Shown piece after piece: positions 21,190 through 33,839 of a stretch of 64,000 nt of DNA. A program made the position numbers and the translations under genes. The notes below the pieces were generated by a model, which was not told the origin of the DNA, made no database searches, and worked only from the letters and a program-made list of their open reading frames with translations. Position 1 is the first letter of the stretch; the number at the start of each line of letters is the position of its first letter. The DNA comes from Rheum nobile (taxonomy: Eukaryota; Streptophyta; Magnoliopsida; Caryophyllales; Polygonaceae). The stretch covers positions 2,542,001 through 2,606,000 of the forward strand of contig WOAB01000124.1 in NCBI GenBank assembly GCA_027886185.1, read 5' to 3'.

Positions 21190-21540
21190 TATATAAACAT
21201 TAACACATAACATATAAACCTCTAGTTTGTGAACCTCATAGATTAATATATGAACATGTGCATGTTACATATGAACCTTGACGTTATTAGATATGAACAT
21301 CGACACACAACGACCAACTAAAAAGAATTTCAAACATACGAACATGTGCATGTTAGATATGAACCTTACAGAACAAGTATATGAACGTGTACATATTACA
21401 TATGAACCTCAAAAACCAAGTAAAAAGAATTTCAAACATGAACATGTCTATGTTACACATAAATATTACAATACTAATATATGAACATGTGCTTACTACA
21501 TATGAACCTCAAAGAACAAGTAAAAATAAATAAACGTAAA
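21190..21540. repeat. Imperfect tandem repeat, ATATGAACATGTGCATGTTACA-type
   Basis: At least five imperfect copies of a unit based on TATGAACATGTGCATGTTA plus CATATGAACCT, often followed by aagtaaaaagaatttcaaaca, fill this stretch. No gene is present in 21151-22207 apart from this and the telomere-like motif at 21571. Confidence 0.7.
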
Positions 21541-21570
21541 AGGTGATGGGATAATAACTATACATTATGC

Positions 21571-21633
21571 TTAGGATTTAGGGTCTTAGGTTTAGAGATT
21601 TAGGTTTTAAAGGTTTTAGGGGTTTAGGGTTTA
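21571..21633. repeat. Degenerate telomere-like (TTTAGGG) motif
   Basis: Several TTTAGGG or near copies occur within 63 bp (for example ggatttagggtctta and ggggtttagggtttaa). Such short interstitial motifs are common in plant promoters and at repaired breaks. Confidence 0.6.
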
Positions 21634-22207
21634 ACACAATATAAGTCCATACTTGATATACTTAATGAATCTATAGTATAAAATGTGTTTGTACATCTGT
21701 AGTTCACTTTAGTTTGTAAACTTTCAGTACAAATAAATGAACATCTAGTGTTTATATGTGATGTAAAGATAACAGTTTAGAACGACAATGGACAATTTTT
21801 TTTTAAAAATAATAATTTGTTGACAGAAAAAAAAGTTCGCAACTATTTACGAAAATGTCACCATGTCACTTTTAATCTCACCAATTCCTTCCCATTAATC
21901 CAAAGGCTCGCAATACTTCTTACTTATTACTTTAAGAGACAAACGTATGAGAACTCACCTCTTAGTATGTGTAATATAGATATAGATTTTTATGATATGG
22001 CCACATGTCATAAGTCTGTAAAATTATATTAAAAAATAATCAATTAGATAGATCATGTAAATTGCAATTGTATATTGCTTTTTGTTGCCGAAATAAGTTA
22101 GATAGATCATGTAACTCTTTGTTTGGTTAAACGTTGAAAATTAAAAGTTCTGAAAACTTAGTAACTTTCGACGAATTGTAAATTTTTTAAATGTTGGAAA
22201 TCATGTT

Positions 22208-25200
22208 TGTTGGAACCTTGACGTTCCCTCTGGTTTTGATGATAATAAACACCATTAGGTTTTACGTTTTATTGTTGTTCCTATGAGTTTCAGGTTTTAT
22301 GAAAGGATAAGGGAATAATGGAAAACAATGAAGAAGAGAAAGCAGAGAAGCACAATGGAACGTTGTGGAAACAAGAAACAGTTCCTATGCAAACAAGTTG
22401 GAAATCTGATAGCACGCGTTTCCTTTACAAGGAAAGTTCTATTTATGGAAACAACGTATCTGAGGAACAATACAGACCACAGAGAGATTCCAGTTGTTCC
22501 CAGATCGACTCGGTTATACAAGGAAACAAGATTTCGAGTTTTACTTGGAAACGAAGAAGAAGATATTGAGTCTTAGGAAAGTGTATACAAGGAAACTATG
22601 TGTTTACCAGCTTTAGTGTTTATTTGGAAACGTAGTTGTTCATAGTTATCATATATGACTATTGTTAGATATTTGGAAATAGGATTTTTGTTAGACCCTA
22701 TATATAGATGAGAACTGTCTTGGGGAAAGACATCTCAGCTATTGTCATCAAGCATACAAAGGAATTCTTGTGAACTGAGATCAAAGGTTCAAGGCAAGGT
22801 ACGGGTAGTTCTTGCTAAGGATCTAGTTTTTGTGTTACTTAGAGTTTGTAATACCCCTCATTTTGGTAAGGACATTTTGGTAATTTTTCCAACTCCCGTA
22901 CTACAAGTCGGATTATTTTCAGAGAAGTTCAGTCATCCTGTAATATGTTTGATCTCTGTAAAATTTTTCTGAGTAGTATAAAATACATTCGACGTATTTT
23001 GGGGTTAAAATATTCGTTCGGGTACAAATATATTTAACCCGGGGTTAAAAACCATGCCCATATATTTTCCCAGACAAAAGAGGACGAAAGAGGCAGGAAA
23101 TGGCCTTCGCCGCACCCGCGGCAGAGCCACCGCACCCCGCGGTGGCATCATTGTTTTTCTGCTCCCCCGGCTTCGATCGTCGCGCCGCCTGAGCTGCTTG
23201 TCCCATCCGGTCGGGGGCGAGGCGGTTTAGGGTGCTGCTTGCTTGGCCTATAAAAGGAGAAGACCTAGAGGCTGGGAAAGGCACCCAATCCGAGCTCTCT
23301 CTCTCTCTTTCTTCCTCTTGTTCCATTGACGTCGAAAAGCTCAAGCTCTCGCCGGAAAAGCTTCGTTCTTTGCCGGAGCTCTTGTTAGAAGTGGTGGTGC
23401 TCTCAAGGTGGTCCTTTGGAAGTCCAAGGAATCCAGAAGTCGGAGCCACCACGAGTCGAGCCCCCATCGTCTTCCCCGGTGAGGTTTTCTTCCTCGTCGT
23501 GTCGTCGGAGTTCTTCATCCCCGACGACCGCACCCACGGCCGCACCCGCGGCAGAGCCACCGCACCCGCTGTGTGCCTGGGCGCTTGTGGTTGTGGCTTG
23601 GGTTTTGTGGTCTCGATTGGGATTTCCGTTCTTTCGATTTCGTTCGTTTTTCTTTAGATTCATACTATTTTATGTCGAATCTAACTTATGGTTTCGTTAT
23701 GGGTCGTTCCGTAGGGATCTAAAATCCGAGTTCTGGCCTCGTTCCAGACCCAGAAACTCATCGTTCGATCGTTCTATTGATCTAAGGCAAGTGGCGGTTC
23801 GCTCTTGCTTATCAATCCATATTTCTATTAATTATCAATTGTTTAATTATTAATTAAATTGAGATGAATTACTGTCTTCGTTGGGAGCAGATTTTATAAA
23901 TGATATGATTAAAAGGAATATTATAATAGGTTGTATATACTGCTAGAAACAACGCTATTATATCTGTTATTACCATGATGGTATTGATGTGGTTTTTTAT
24001 GCGAACTTGAAATATAGTTAGCACGTTTCTTTATAACCATGGTGGATAGGATGTCCAAGCCCTAACACCATTTCTCTGGTCATGACTATCCTCTATCCGA
24101 GTATAGGGGAGGTGCGTTTAGCTGGCGTCAAACCTTTCGGGATATGCTCCCAAGATATCTCTCGTATCGAGATGATATATATTTATATGATAAAAGCTTA
24201 TAACGTGAATATACGTTTTGGAATTGAAATAAGATAAGTGCCGCTATGCACATAATTAATGAACATTGGGCGAGAAGTACAACGTGGAAACTCGTCTGGG
24301 CTTTGATTAGAGTAAGTCCACCCTCCGAATCTGAATTCGCATTACACGGTGAGGTTGGTCGTGGACCCAAATAGTCAAGTCGCTTTTAAACTCCTGTATG
24401 AACTTATAATGTTTCCAAACTTGTCATACTTCCGATAAGACTCAATTCGTTGGAGTCTTCTCTTCATATGTTTCCGTAAGACTCAATCTTACAGAGTCTT
24501 CTCTTGATCATATTGTTTCGTATTTTTTTGTAGAATTATTGAGGTTTACTATCGTCATCGGCTTTCATTTGAGAAGCGATGGGTATAACCTAATACGACT
24601 ACTTAGAACCTTTCTGTTTTACCCTTGTATAGTCTTTCATCAGACTAACCAACCGGTTAATTTCCACTGCATGGTTGACTGGTGTCATCCGTCTCATACG
24701 GCACATCAGATAAACTTCTGATCCATGAAGGCTAGAAACGACGATGAAGGAAGATGGAATTTTGAAGAGTTTATCAAGGTTGAGATCCTTGGCGGGTGAT
24801 CGTTTCGATCAAGACCCTTGTGTTATTTATTTTAAAGACTTCCGCTGTATTAAACATGTTTTGTATTAAGACCACTCTGTATTTCTGTCGTATTTGGATT
24901 ATGAATGTAATTCCAAGACTTTGATTTAATACAAAATGTTATGATATTTTGTATTATAAATGTTGTTTTTGTTTTGTATAAACTGGTTAAGCCTTGGGTG
25001 ACTTCGGATGTGGAATCTGAGGTCACTGGCGGTAATACTTTCAAGGATATATTTGGGGGTGTTACAGAGTTGATTGTACTCAAAGTCTTTAACCTAGGGT
25101 ATAGGTAGAGATAAGACTTGTGAGATTGTACAATTCTTAATAATACAAGTATTTGTTTTTGGAATTTACTTGTTACTTTGAATCTCTATATTCCGCTGGC

Positions 25201-25248
25201 TAGGGACCAGTCATATTGTTCCCTGTTTAACACACTAACGATTCAACA
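22208..25248 (+). repeat. 5' LTR of the Sirevirus, split by a solo LTR
   Basis: The native LTR is 22208-22846 plus 25072-25248 (about 816 bp). It is interrupted by the insertion at 22847-25066 and one copy of the 5-bp duplication. Sequence matches the 3' LTR at 35822-36645. Confidence 0.92.
22847..25066 (+). mobile_element. Solo LTR, about 2.2 kb, Ty3/Gypsy type
   Basis: It begins TGTAATACCCC and ends GGGGGTGTTACA, a terminal pair typical of Tekay/Del-like chromovirus LTRs. A perfect duplication GAGTT lies at 22842-22846 and 25067-25071. A core promoter CCTATAAAAGG is visible near 23247, followed by a GC-rich leader (23250-23600). The leader contains several chance ORFs, and there is no internal retroviral gene. 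Lineage is inferred from termini and length. Confidence 0.85.
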
Positions 25249-25250
25249 AT

Positions 25251-25263
25251 TGGTATCAGAGCC
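25251..25263 (+). other. Primer binding site (initiator tRNA-Met type)
   Basis: TGGTATCAGAGCC lies two bases after the 5' LTR and matches the usual plant Copia primer site complementary to the 3' end of initiator methionine tRNA. Confidence 0.9.
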
Positions 25264-25306
25264 GGTTTGCTCTAGATTGTGTGTTCTTTTCAGATTCACA
25301 GATAAA

Positions 25307-28300
25307 ATGTCTTCCACTCATGAAGTTGGGCTTGGGAACAACAAACCACCGTTCCTGCCTATCGGTGGAAAGTTCCAACACTGGAAGGATGATAGGCGTT
25401 GTCGTGACACCTAAACAAAATAATCCTAACAAACCTAAACAAGTAGTAGAGGCAAGCAAGGGTCGAATCCCATAGGGAGGAAGTGATCTTTTTAAGTGTT
25501 GATTAGCATGCAAAAGACGTGTAACCGACAAGTAACAGGTTTTTTTTTTGTATGATCGCAGAGTAACAAGGATGCAAGCTTTAGAGAAAGAATAGGTATG
25601 ATGGGTGGAAGTATTCCACTAGACAAATATCCACACTGCAGATGAAACAGGTTGATCCTCGATAACTATTGTTCCAAGTTCTTTTCACAATCTTATAGTT
25701 GTTCCCACCCTGATCTTAAGTACTACCAATTCTCACGGTTGTTGATAGACTTATCACAATATCAATGGAAGAAAACCTTACCACTAACAAAGCAATAGCA
25801 ATGCACACAAGGATATAGGATACATGCAAATAGAAGAAAACCTTACTACTAACATGCAAATAATTCTCTTTCATAATTGCACACTCGTATTCCACTATAT
25901 GTAACAATTGTGTTTGCCACTAGGTATGCACTCGTATTCCACTATATGCAAACCCTAACACTATGATAAATATCGATAAACCTAGTTAGCAACTCTAGAT
26001 AAATCAATACAAACCAATAGACAATATGCTCAAAGGAATTAAACCAACTTTATAAGATATAGAACAAGGAATAGAAATCTCACAACCAATCCATTGCAAT
26101 GCTTCAATCGTCTAGCGAAATAAAGGTATTTAGCTCTCCATGGGTTGAAATCCTAGAGGCAGAAAGAAAACGAGTCTCTCATCTAAGACCTGGAAAAGAT
26201 CTTAAATAGACTTTGGAAAATAAAGTTAACCTAATGCAAAATAACAAAGGAAATAAAATAATAGAAAATAAGGAAATCCGAAATAGCAAAAATAAGGAAA
26301 TAAAGTCTTCTGGCCGCGAGGCGCTACGTGCCCACCGTGGGGCGTCAGTCTTCTCTGAGATCCACCGCCGGGTCGCGGTGGCTTCTGGCGCGGGGCGTCA
26401 AGTTACACCGCAGGGCGGTGAGTTCCACCGCGGGGCGGCGGTGCCTTTTTCAGCTTCTGTGATACTTTAGTAAAAACGCCATAACTTTTGATTCCCAACT
26501 CGGATTGCGCTCATATTTTGAGGACTTGCATTAGACTTCAAGATCTAACTCCTCGAATTGGAATCACTTCATTTGGACATCTGAGTAGAGAGAACGAACT
26601 ATTTGAATTCAGCAAATTGTTCTTCTACTCTTCAATACACTTCAAACCTCTATAAATCCCATGACTTCTTCACTTCTCCACTCTAACTCCATAATCCACG
26701 ATTGTGCTCTAAATCCATCCAAATGGCGCCTCAAATCTGGTAATAACCCCCAGATATGCGCTATAAAATAGCACTTATCAAAGGACCTCTTCACAGACTG
26801 GCTGAAGAGTAATGACTACCAATGTTGGAGGGTCATTGAGGTTGGTGAAGAAAAAGTTGATGAAGATGTAAGCAAAGGATTAAAACCTTGGAGCCCAGAT
26901 GATTTCAGAATCATGGAGACAAATTCTAAGGCTCGTATGTTTATCAACAACGCTATCAGCATTGAAGATGCATCCAAGTTACACTCTTGTGCAACTGCAA
27001 AGGATATGTGGGCAGCCTTGAAACAAATGTACATGGGAAGTTCTGATCTCAGAGAGCTTGATCGTTTCCAAGCAAAGAAAGACTTCTATAACTTCGCCAT
27101 GATCGATGGTGAGACTGTTTCCTCTTATCAATCCAGATTTGAGGAAATCACCACTAGACTTACTGCTCACGATGTCGATGAAAAGGAAATTCTTCCCAAG
27201 GAGAAAATTTTCATCATTATTGATGGACTTCCTCCAAGGCATAAGATGACCAAAGCAATTCTCAAGGAGAATCCTAATACTCTCAAACTCACACTTCATG
27301 AAGTATTTGGGAAAATTATAAAGTATGATGAAGAAGACAAATATGTCAAACCTAAAGGCATTGCCTTGATGGTTGAAAAAGCTTTCGAGATGATAGAAAA
27401 CAACAAAGATGACAACTTGGATGATGTTGATCCAGAAACTGCTCTTCTCACCAAAGTCATGCGAACTCTCTATCGCAAGGGTCGATCATTCAGAAATGAT
27501 GGGAACAATGGTGAGAAACGAGACATCAAGGATGTTACTTGTTTCAACTGCAAGGATAAGGGTCACTATGCCAATAAGTGCCCTAAAGGGAACAACTCAG
27601 ACAATAATGGTGAAAATTCTGGGAACGATAAAAAGAAGGTTTTCGTTGCTGTCTGGGGAGATGATTGTGCCAACTCTGATGATGACGAGCCTGAGTCATG
27701 GGGGAACAACAGAATGTGCGCAATGACTCTGAAGTCATCAAGTGAAGAACAAGAGATAGATGCTGAAACCTTCTTTGAATCTCTTGTCAATTTTGATAAA
27801 AAAATCCTTGATCTCTCTCATCAAAAGCATGTATAATGAGAATCTTAAAATCCAAAATGATTTAAGTGATACTGAGGATAAATGCATTGAATTGAATGAA
27901 TCTTTATCTAAAATTGCTAGTTCCTCTACTATTCATTGCGTTAGAAGTGACGTTACTCACAGTGACCTAAGTTCCTTTAGCAATGTTAGGGAACTGTCTC
28001 AGATGAAAGCTCAGATTGATAAAATTCACTCCATCTTAGTTGAACAAAAGCTTAAGGAAGAAGAAATTCGCTTTGTTGCACCCAAGTATGGTCTGGGGTA
28101 CAACGGAGAAAAACAAGGGAGTGAAGAACATGAGTTAACCATATCTGAGATTAGAGAGATAAAGGATAGGGAACTTCAGAGTACTAGGGATAGGAACTCT
28201 TACCTAGAAGAGCGTGTGAAAACTCTGGAGAGTGGATTGAGTGAAGATCAATCATGGTACCAAGGTCAACCTGCCCATAAGATGTATCTCATCCAATCCC

Positions 28301-28617
28301 AAGGAAATTTGCCCAGTACACCTAACCCAGTTAGAGCCAAGCAACGTAGGATGGATGTCCCAAATCGAAAGTACACCTTGGGAGACTATTATAAGATTTG
28401 CTGGCATTGTGGGAACAACGGCCATGTTGTGAAAAACTGTGCTAAGAAACAAAAGTTCATTGAAGAGCACACTCAACGAAGGAACAGTAGAAGTAACAAT
28501 GTTGATTTAAATGATTATGATGCATCTCCTGAAATGTGCAATGTTAAACCTAGAGAATATCACTTTGTCTCTAAACGACCAGGTAAAGCCAAGCTTGCCT
28601 GGGTCGCTAAACACTAA
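25307..28617 (+). pseudogene. Sirevirus gag, interrupted and frameshifted
   Basis: Gag starts at the ATG at 25307 and is cut by the solo LTR 25390-26780. After removing the insertion and one AAGGA copy, the frame resumes at 26786 and runs to a stop at 27836. A CCHC knuckle CFNCKDKGHYANKC lies near 27541-27580. A frameshift around 27800-27835 moves to a second frame with a coiled-coil-like region and a second knuckle CWHCGNNGHVVKNC (about 28399-28440), ending at TAA 28615-28617. Gag would package element RNA into cytoplasmic particles. Two knuckles fit Sirevirus gag. Frameshift plus insertion make this copy defective. Confidence 0.85.
25390..26780 (-). mobile_element. Solo LTR, about 1.4 kb, inverted, Ty3/Gypsy type
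   Basis: On the minus strand it runs TGATAAGTGC...CGCCTATCA. A perfect duplication AAGGA is present at 25385-25389 and 26781-26785. It contains a GC-rich block near 26310-26450 and no gene. Removing it and one AAGGA copy restores the gag frame, which confirms the boundaries. Confidence 0.88.
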
Positions 28618-28625
28618 CTCTCTTA

Positions 28626-31600
28626 ATGCAAGAAGAAGTGAGGGGGAACAACAGGTGGTTCATTAATAGCACATGTTCATGCCATATGACAGGAAATAAA
28701 GATCACCTTACCTCACTTCAACAACACTCTAGGGGAACCGTTTCCCTTGGAGATAAACGCTGCAGAGAGATAGTGGGAACAGGAGAAGCCACCTTGAACT
28801 CAAGCATCAAAATAAAAGAGGTTAGTCTAGTTCATAAACTTGGTTTTAATTTGTTAAGTGTAGCTCAACTGTGTGATCAAGGAGACAATGAAACGGTGTT
28901 CACAACCAAAGAGCGCTACGTAAGGAATAGAAAAACCAAGGAGATCATACTAAAGGGTGTCCGATTCAACGACGTATACACTGTTGACACAATATTCAAT
29001 CCTTCAAGGGAACTGTGCTTTGCGTCTTTAGCTGAAGAGACGGAACTGTGGCACAAAAGGCTTGGACATGCAAACTTACAACTCATTCACAAACTCCACA
29101 AGAAGGAACTAGTTAGAGGGCTACCAAATGTCAAACCTGAGTTCCATGGAGTATGTGAAGCCTGTGTAAGAGGGAAACAAACACGTTCCTCTTTCAAGAG
29201 CAAACCGGATGTTACCACTTCTCGACCTCTGGAACTGATCCATATGGATCTCTGTGGTCCCATGAGGATACGAAGCCATGTAGGGAACAGGTATGTGTTT
29301 GTTATTGTAGATGATTACTTTAGATTTACATGGACAATCTTTCTCTCTTCCAAGGAACATGTATTCGAGTTTTGAATCCTTCATCAAAGGTGTGGAAACA
29401 AATCTGGGACAACAACTCAACTCCATCCGATCTGACCATGGAACGGAGTTTGAGAATTCCAGGTTCCTTGATTACTGCAGGGAACATGGGGTTTCTCATA
29501 ACTTCTCAGCTCCTAGGACACCACAGCAAAATGGAGTGGTCGAGAGAAAGAACAGAACTTTGGAGGACATGGCTAGAACAATGCTCATAGCAAGCAACCT
29601 TCCTCGAATATTCTGGGCTAAGGCGATCAACACATCATGCTATATCCTCAATCGTGCCATGCTTAGACCATTGCTAAATAAAACTGCTTATGAACTAATC
29701 AGGAAACGCAAGCCCAATGTTTCCCACTTGCGTGCCTTTGGTTGCAGGTGTTTTATTCACAACAATGGAAAATACAACTTGGGAAAATTTGATCCACGGA
29801 GCGATGAAGGAATATTTCTGGGATATGCAACTACAAACAAAGCTTATAGAGTCTACAATAAAAGAACCCGGAAGATTGAAGAGAGCATTCATGTTGTCTT
29901 CGATGAACACTCAAAAGTTGCGAGTGTTGATTCAAACTCACAGTTCCCTGATGATCACTTTCCACGCATGCAACATGAAGATTCAGATGATGAAGGAGAT
30001 GGGAATCACCAAGATGATCCACGTATAGGGAACAGTGCCCCCAATACTGTTGGGAGTACTACCAGTTCTCTTGGAGCTACCGCAACTGGTGACAATAACT
30101 CTCCCCCCACACCAGCGCCTCATGCTCCCACAATAACTCCAGTCATCGATGCTGATGTTATCACTGTTCCAAATGGAACTCCTGGTGGAGATACTTCGGA
30201 TGCACAACTCGTGCAAGATGACCAAGTGAGTGGTGATGTGACAATAATTAATGAGGAAGCACCTGTTGATGTTGTTGAAGGAACAGTCTTTGAGGCAGCC
30301 ACCCCCATTACTGCTGACGTTCCGACATCTTTATCCTCAGCTCCATCAACAAATGTTGCTCTTCCTCCTATTCCTCCACCGTCTGAATCCAAGAGTGTCT
30401 AGACCAAGAAGAATCATCCAGTAGATAATCTCCTCACACCATACGAGCAAAGAGGTTCTCGTTCTCAACTCTATGACTTTTGTGCCTTCTATGCCTTTAT
30501 CTCTTTTGTAGAACCAAAGAACATCAAAGAAGCACTGAAAGAGCCAGATTGGATAGTTGCTATGCAAGAGGAGCTACATCAATTCGAAAGAAACAAAGTT
30601 TGGAGACTTGTTCCCCTTCCCAAGTACAAGCATGCTATTGGCACTCGATGGGTTTTTAGGAACAAGCTCGATGATTCTGGAACTGTGACAAGGAACAAGG
30701 CGAGACTGGTTGCTCAAGGCTACAACCAACAAGAAGGGATCAATTATGATGAGACATATGCTTCAGTAGCTCGTATCGAAGCCATTCGACTTCTCATCGC
30801 ATATGTTGCCTTCAAAGGATTCACGTTATATCAAATGGATGTCAAAACAGCCTTTCTCAATGGTTATCTTCAAGAGGAAGTTTATGTGAAACAACCTCCA
30901 GGCTTTGAAGACATGGAACATCCAGAGTATGTGTATACACTGGACAAGGCATTGTATGGGCTCAAATAAGCTCCCAGAGCTTGGTATGATCGGCCGGCAC
31001 AGTTCCTTCTCTCCAATGGATACAGACGTGGAGCAATTGACAATACACTGTTTGATGAAGGATCATCCGAGGCCTCACCTAAGGCGCCCACAAAAGGAGA
31101 TGGTCCACGCACAAGAGCTCACGCCAAGCGCATGCAAGAGGAGCTCGAGAACTTGGCAAGCCTCCACGTCTCAAGGGAGCCCACCTTAGTCGATGACTTC
31201 ACCAAACCTACGCTAAGGACCTTGGTGACCTTCCGAGCCAAGCCATGTGTGGGAGAATGAAGGCCACAAGAGACGAAGGCTCCAACCCCTGACACGGCCA
31301 ACAACTCGGCCGAGTGGTAGGCCGAGTTCTTGACTGTTTTTTTTTTGTCGAGTTGTGGCAGGAGAAAGCCATTCACGTGGGGGCCAGCTGGGGTCTTTCT
31401 TCCTTGTTGTTTTTAGTGTGTTTTAAGACTATTTTAGGTACCTTCTATTTGGGCCTTTGAGGGCTTGTTTGGCCCATGACTCTAGGTAGTATTTAAGGTC
31501 TTTTGCTTGTCATTTGGAAGGACTTTTGATGATATGAATGTTGCTTTAAGCACAATGAAGATTGAGAGCTCCATGGGAGTGCTTCTCAAGTGTTGATTCG

Positions 31601-32932
31601 AACTAGCTTGGTTGCCTTGCGTTGTGTCAATTTCCTCCATAAGATTGGTGCTCGTAGGCCTCACTCGCCTCCTCCTCGTGCTCCTTGGATTCGTCCATTG
31701 TTGTGTGAGGTTGTAGAAGGAAGGGTTGGTTGATATTTGGTTTTGGTTCTTGGGAGACATCTTAGGGCTCCAAGGGTCTTGCCTCTATTCAATTCGGTTC
31801 TTTCTACATCCCTTTTGTTTATCTTTGTTCATTCTTCATTTGCTAACTTCCATTGTTGTTGTTTCTCTTTGTGCTTCATCTTCCATCTTCCTTTGAGTCA
31901 CTTGGCGTCAAGATCGGGCCACTCACGGCTAATCCCCGCATCACTGTTCCTCTTGGAACACAAAGGTGAGATTCTCGTAGTCCAAGTCTATGTTGATGAT
32001 ATTACTTTTGGTTCCACTAACCCTGCCCTTGTAGAGAAGTTCAAGATCTCATGAGCAGTGAATTTGAGATGAGTATGATTGGGGAACTCTCTTTCTTTCT
32101 CGGATTACAAGTCTCTCAATCCTCTGAGGGAACAAGAATACATCAACAAAAATACATCAAGGAACTGTTGAAGAAGTACGGTATGGACAAAGCTAAACCT
32201 ATCGATACCCCTATTTCTCCTAACACTCATCTTGATGCAGACTTGAATGGACAATATGTAGATGCTACAATGTATAGAGGCATGATTGGCTCCTTACTTT
32301 ATCTAACGACAAGTAGGCCAGATATTATGTTTAGTGTGTGCCTTTGTGCTAGGTTTCAAGCAAATCCTAAGGAGTCACACCTAACTGAAGTCAAGAGGAT
32401 CCTGCGATACTTGAAAGGAAACGACAACCTATGTCTTTGGTATCCAAGGAACAATGGGTTTGAGCTTGTGGGTTTCACTGATGCTGATTTTGCTGGTCAC
32501 CTCGTGGATCGCAAAAGTACATCAGGGACGGCACAGTTCCTTGGCCCATGTCTTGTCTCTTGGGCATCAAAGAAACAAAATTATGTTGCCCTTTCAACCG
32601 CCGAAGCTGAGTACGTTGCTGCTGCCGCTTGTTGTGCTCAGGTATTATGGCTCAAACAATAATTGAAGGATTTTGGTATGTCTCTTGGCACCGTTCCCAT
32701 TATGTGTGATAATACCAGTGCTATCAACATTTCAAAAAATCTTGTTCATCACTCACGTACTAAGCATATTGATATTCGTCACCATTTTCTTCGTGACAAT
32801 GTTGAGAAATTTTTTATTAGAATGGATCATTGCAGGACAGAGGAACAAGTTGCAGATATCTTCACCAAAGCACTGGATAGAAAACCCTTTGAGTATTTGA
32901 GAATGCTCCTTGGGATGATCTCTCTAAATTGA
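28626..32932 (+). pseudogene. Sirevirus pol (protease-integrase-RT-RNase H), broken
   Basis: Domain order is as in Copia. The protease region starts near 28650 with WFINSTCSCHMTG, where the usual catalytic Asp-Ser-Gly is replaced. The gag-pre-integrase region has HKRLGH. The integrase has MDLCGPM, SDHGTEFEN and PQQNGVVERKNRT. RT spans 30562 to about 32420 with QMDVKTAFLNG and YVDD (about 31990). RNase H includes KSTSG and ALSTAEAEY and continues to 32932. Breaks seen: a frameshift near 29372, a stop at the INT-RT linker (30402), a TAA after YGLK (30967-30969), the solo LTR 31053-31943, a stop at 32038-32052 and a TAA at 32660-32662. Not functional as it stands. Confidence 0.9.
31053..31943 (+). 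mobile_element. Solo LTR, 891 bp, probably Ty3/Gypsy
   Basis: It begins TGATGAAGGATC and ends AATCCCCGCATCA, with a perfect duplication CTGTT at 31048-31052 and 31944-31948. Its first about 200 bp stay open and encode a segment with GPRTRAHAKRM. This resembles the C-terminal tail of Gypsy polyproteins, so the parent element's pol probably ended inside its 3' LTR. Confidence 0.85.
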
Positions 32933-33222
32933 GGAACTCCACTCCCACTATTCCCTCAGTGATTGGCTAGATTGATCAATTATAAACTAGGGAACAACTT
33001 CTACGTGGCATGTTATTTGCAAATGACTTGTTTATTAAACTTGCTATGTGCTTTGTGTTACATTATATCAAAAACTTCTTGCAACTTCTACTCTTGGTCA
33101 TATGTGCTTCACTTTTACATGATAACATCTTCTTTCAAGCCCAAAGCAACCGATTTGATTATCTGCACCCTCATTACAAGCCAAAATGATAATTGGTTGC
33201 ACTGTCGTCCCTAGCTTGGATC

Positions 33223-33839
33223 CAGGAAAACGTTCCCTATGAACTTCCTTTTATTTACCATATGTTACTGAGAATCATTATCTGGATCGTCATTGTTCCC
33301 TATCTATATTTTTGTTTGGATATATCTTTGCAATTTTGTGTGAACCCATTAAAATATCCAAACTAGCATTTCCATCCACTCAAGCAACTCAGAGTCATCC
33401 GTATGGACTTTGCCTAAGGGGGAACTGCGTAAGGACCAGTGAAAGGGAACAGTCTGTTGAACGTTGAGAGTTGCAGGTGACCGTTTCTCTCTGTGCCGCT
33501 TGCCTTCAAAGATGATTTGATAGTTCTGCAAGTGAGGAACGGTGTGATTGCGTGAAACGAGAAGAAAGTAGTCGTTACCTGTGGAGAGATAAAAGATCAG
33601 GTTGCCGTTTTCAAATATGTCAATGGCGAGTTTTTTGGTAAGTCATTCCCCACCCTTTCCTTAATCTTTTTCCTTCTCGAAATCCCTTGCCTTCTATAAA
33701 ACATCACCCTCACCACAACCCGATTTCCCACTGTTTCACATATTCTCTCTCTCAGTCTCTGAAACCTTTCTCTCTTTGCCCTTTGCCGTCTCAAACCCTA
33801 AATCATCTTCCCTCCTTTCTCCAACACAACCACATCATC
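33223..33839 (+). other. Sirevirus spacer between pol and extra ORF
   Basis: No gene is visible. The last 150 bp are C/T-rich (repeated CTCTCT and CCCTT) and read like an untranslated leader or splice acceptor region for the extra ORF. Many GGAAC and GTTCC words, typical of this element throughout, are present. Confidence 0.5.

Noticed and set aside
23232..23853. Two overlapping ORFs of about 140 codons in GC-rich DNA
   Set aside because: They lie in the leader part of a solo LTR just after its TATA box; Ser/Arg-rich translations in two frames at once reflect base composition, not a protein.
26310..26450. GGGCGGC words like the MULE palindromes
   Set aside because: They occur in an unrelated Gypsy solo LTR, are not paired with inverted copies and have no neighbouring TATA box arrangement.
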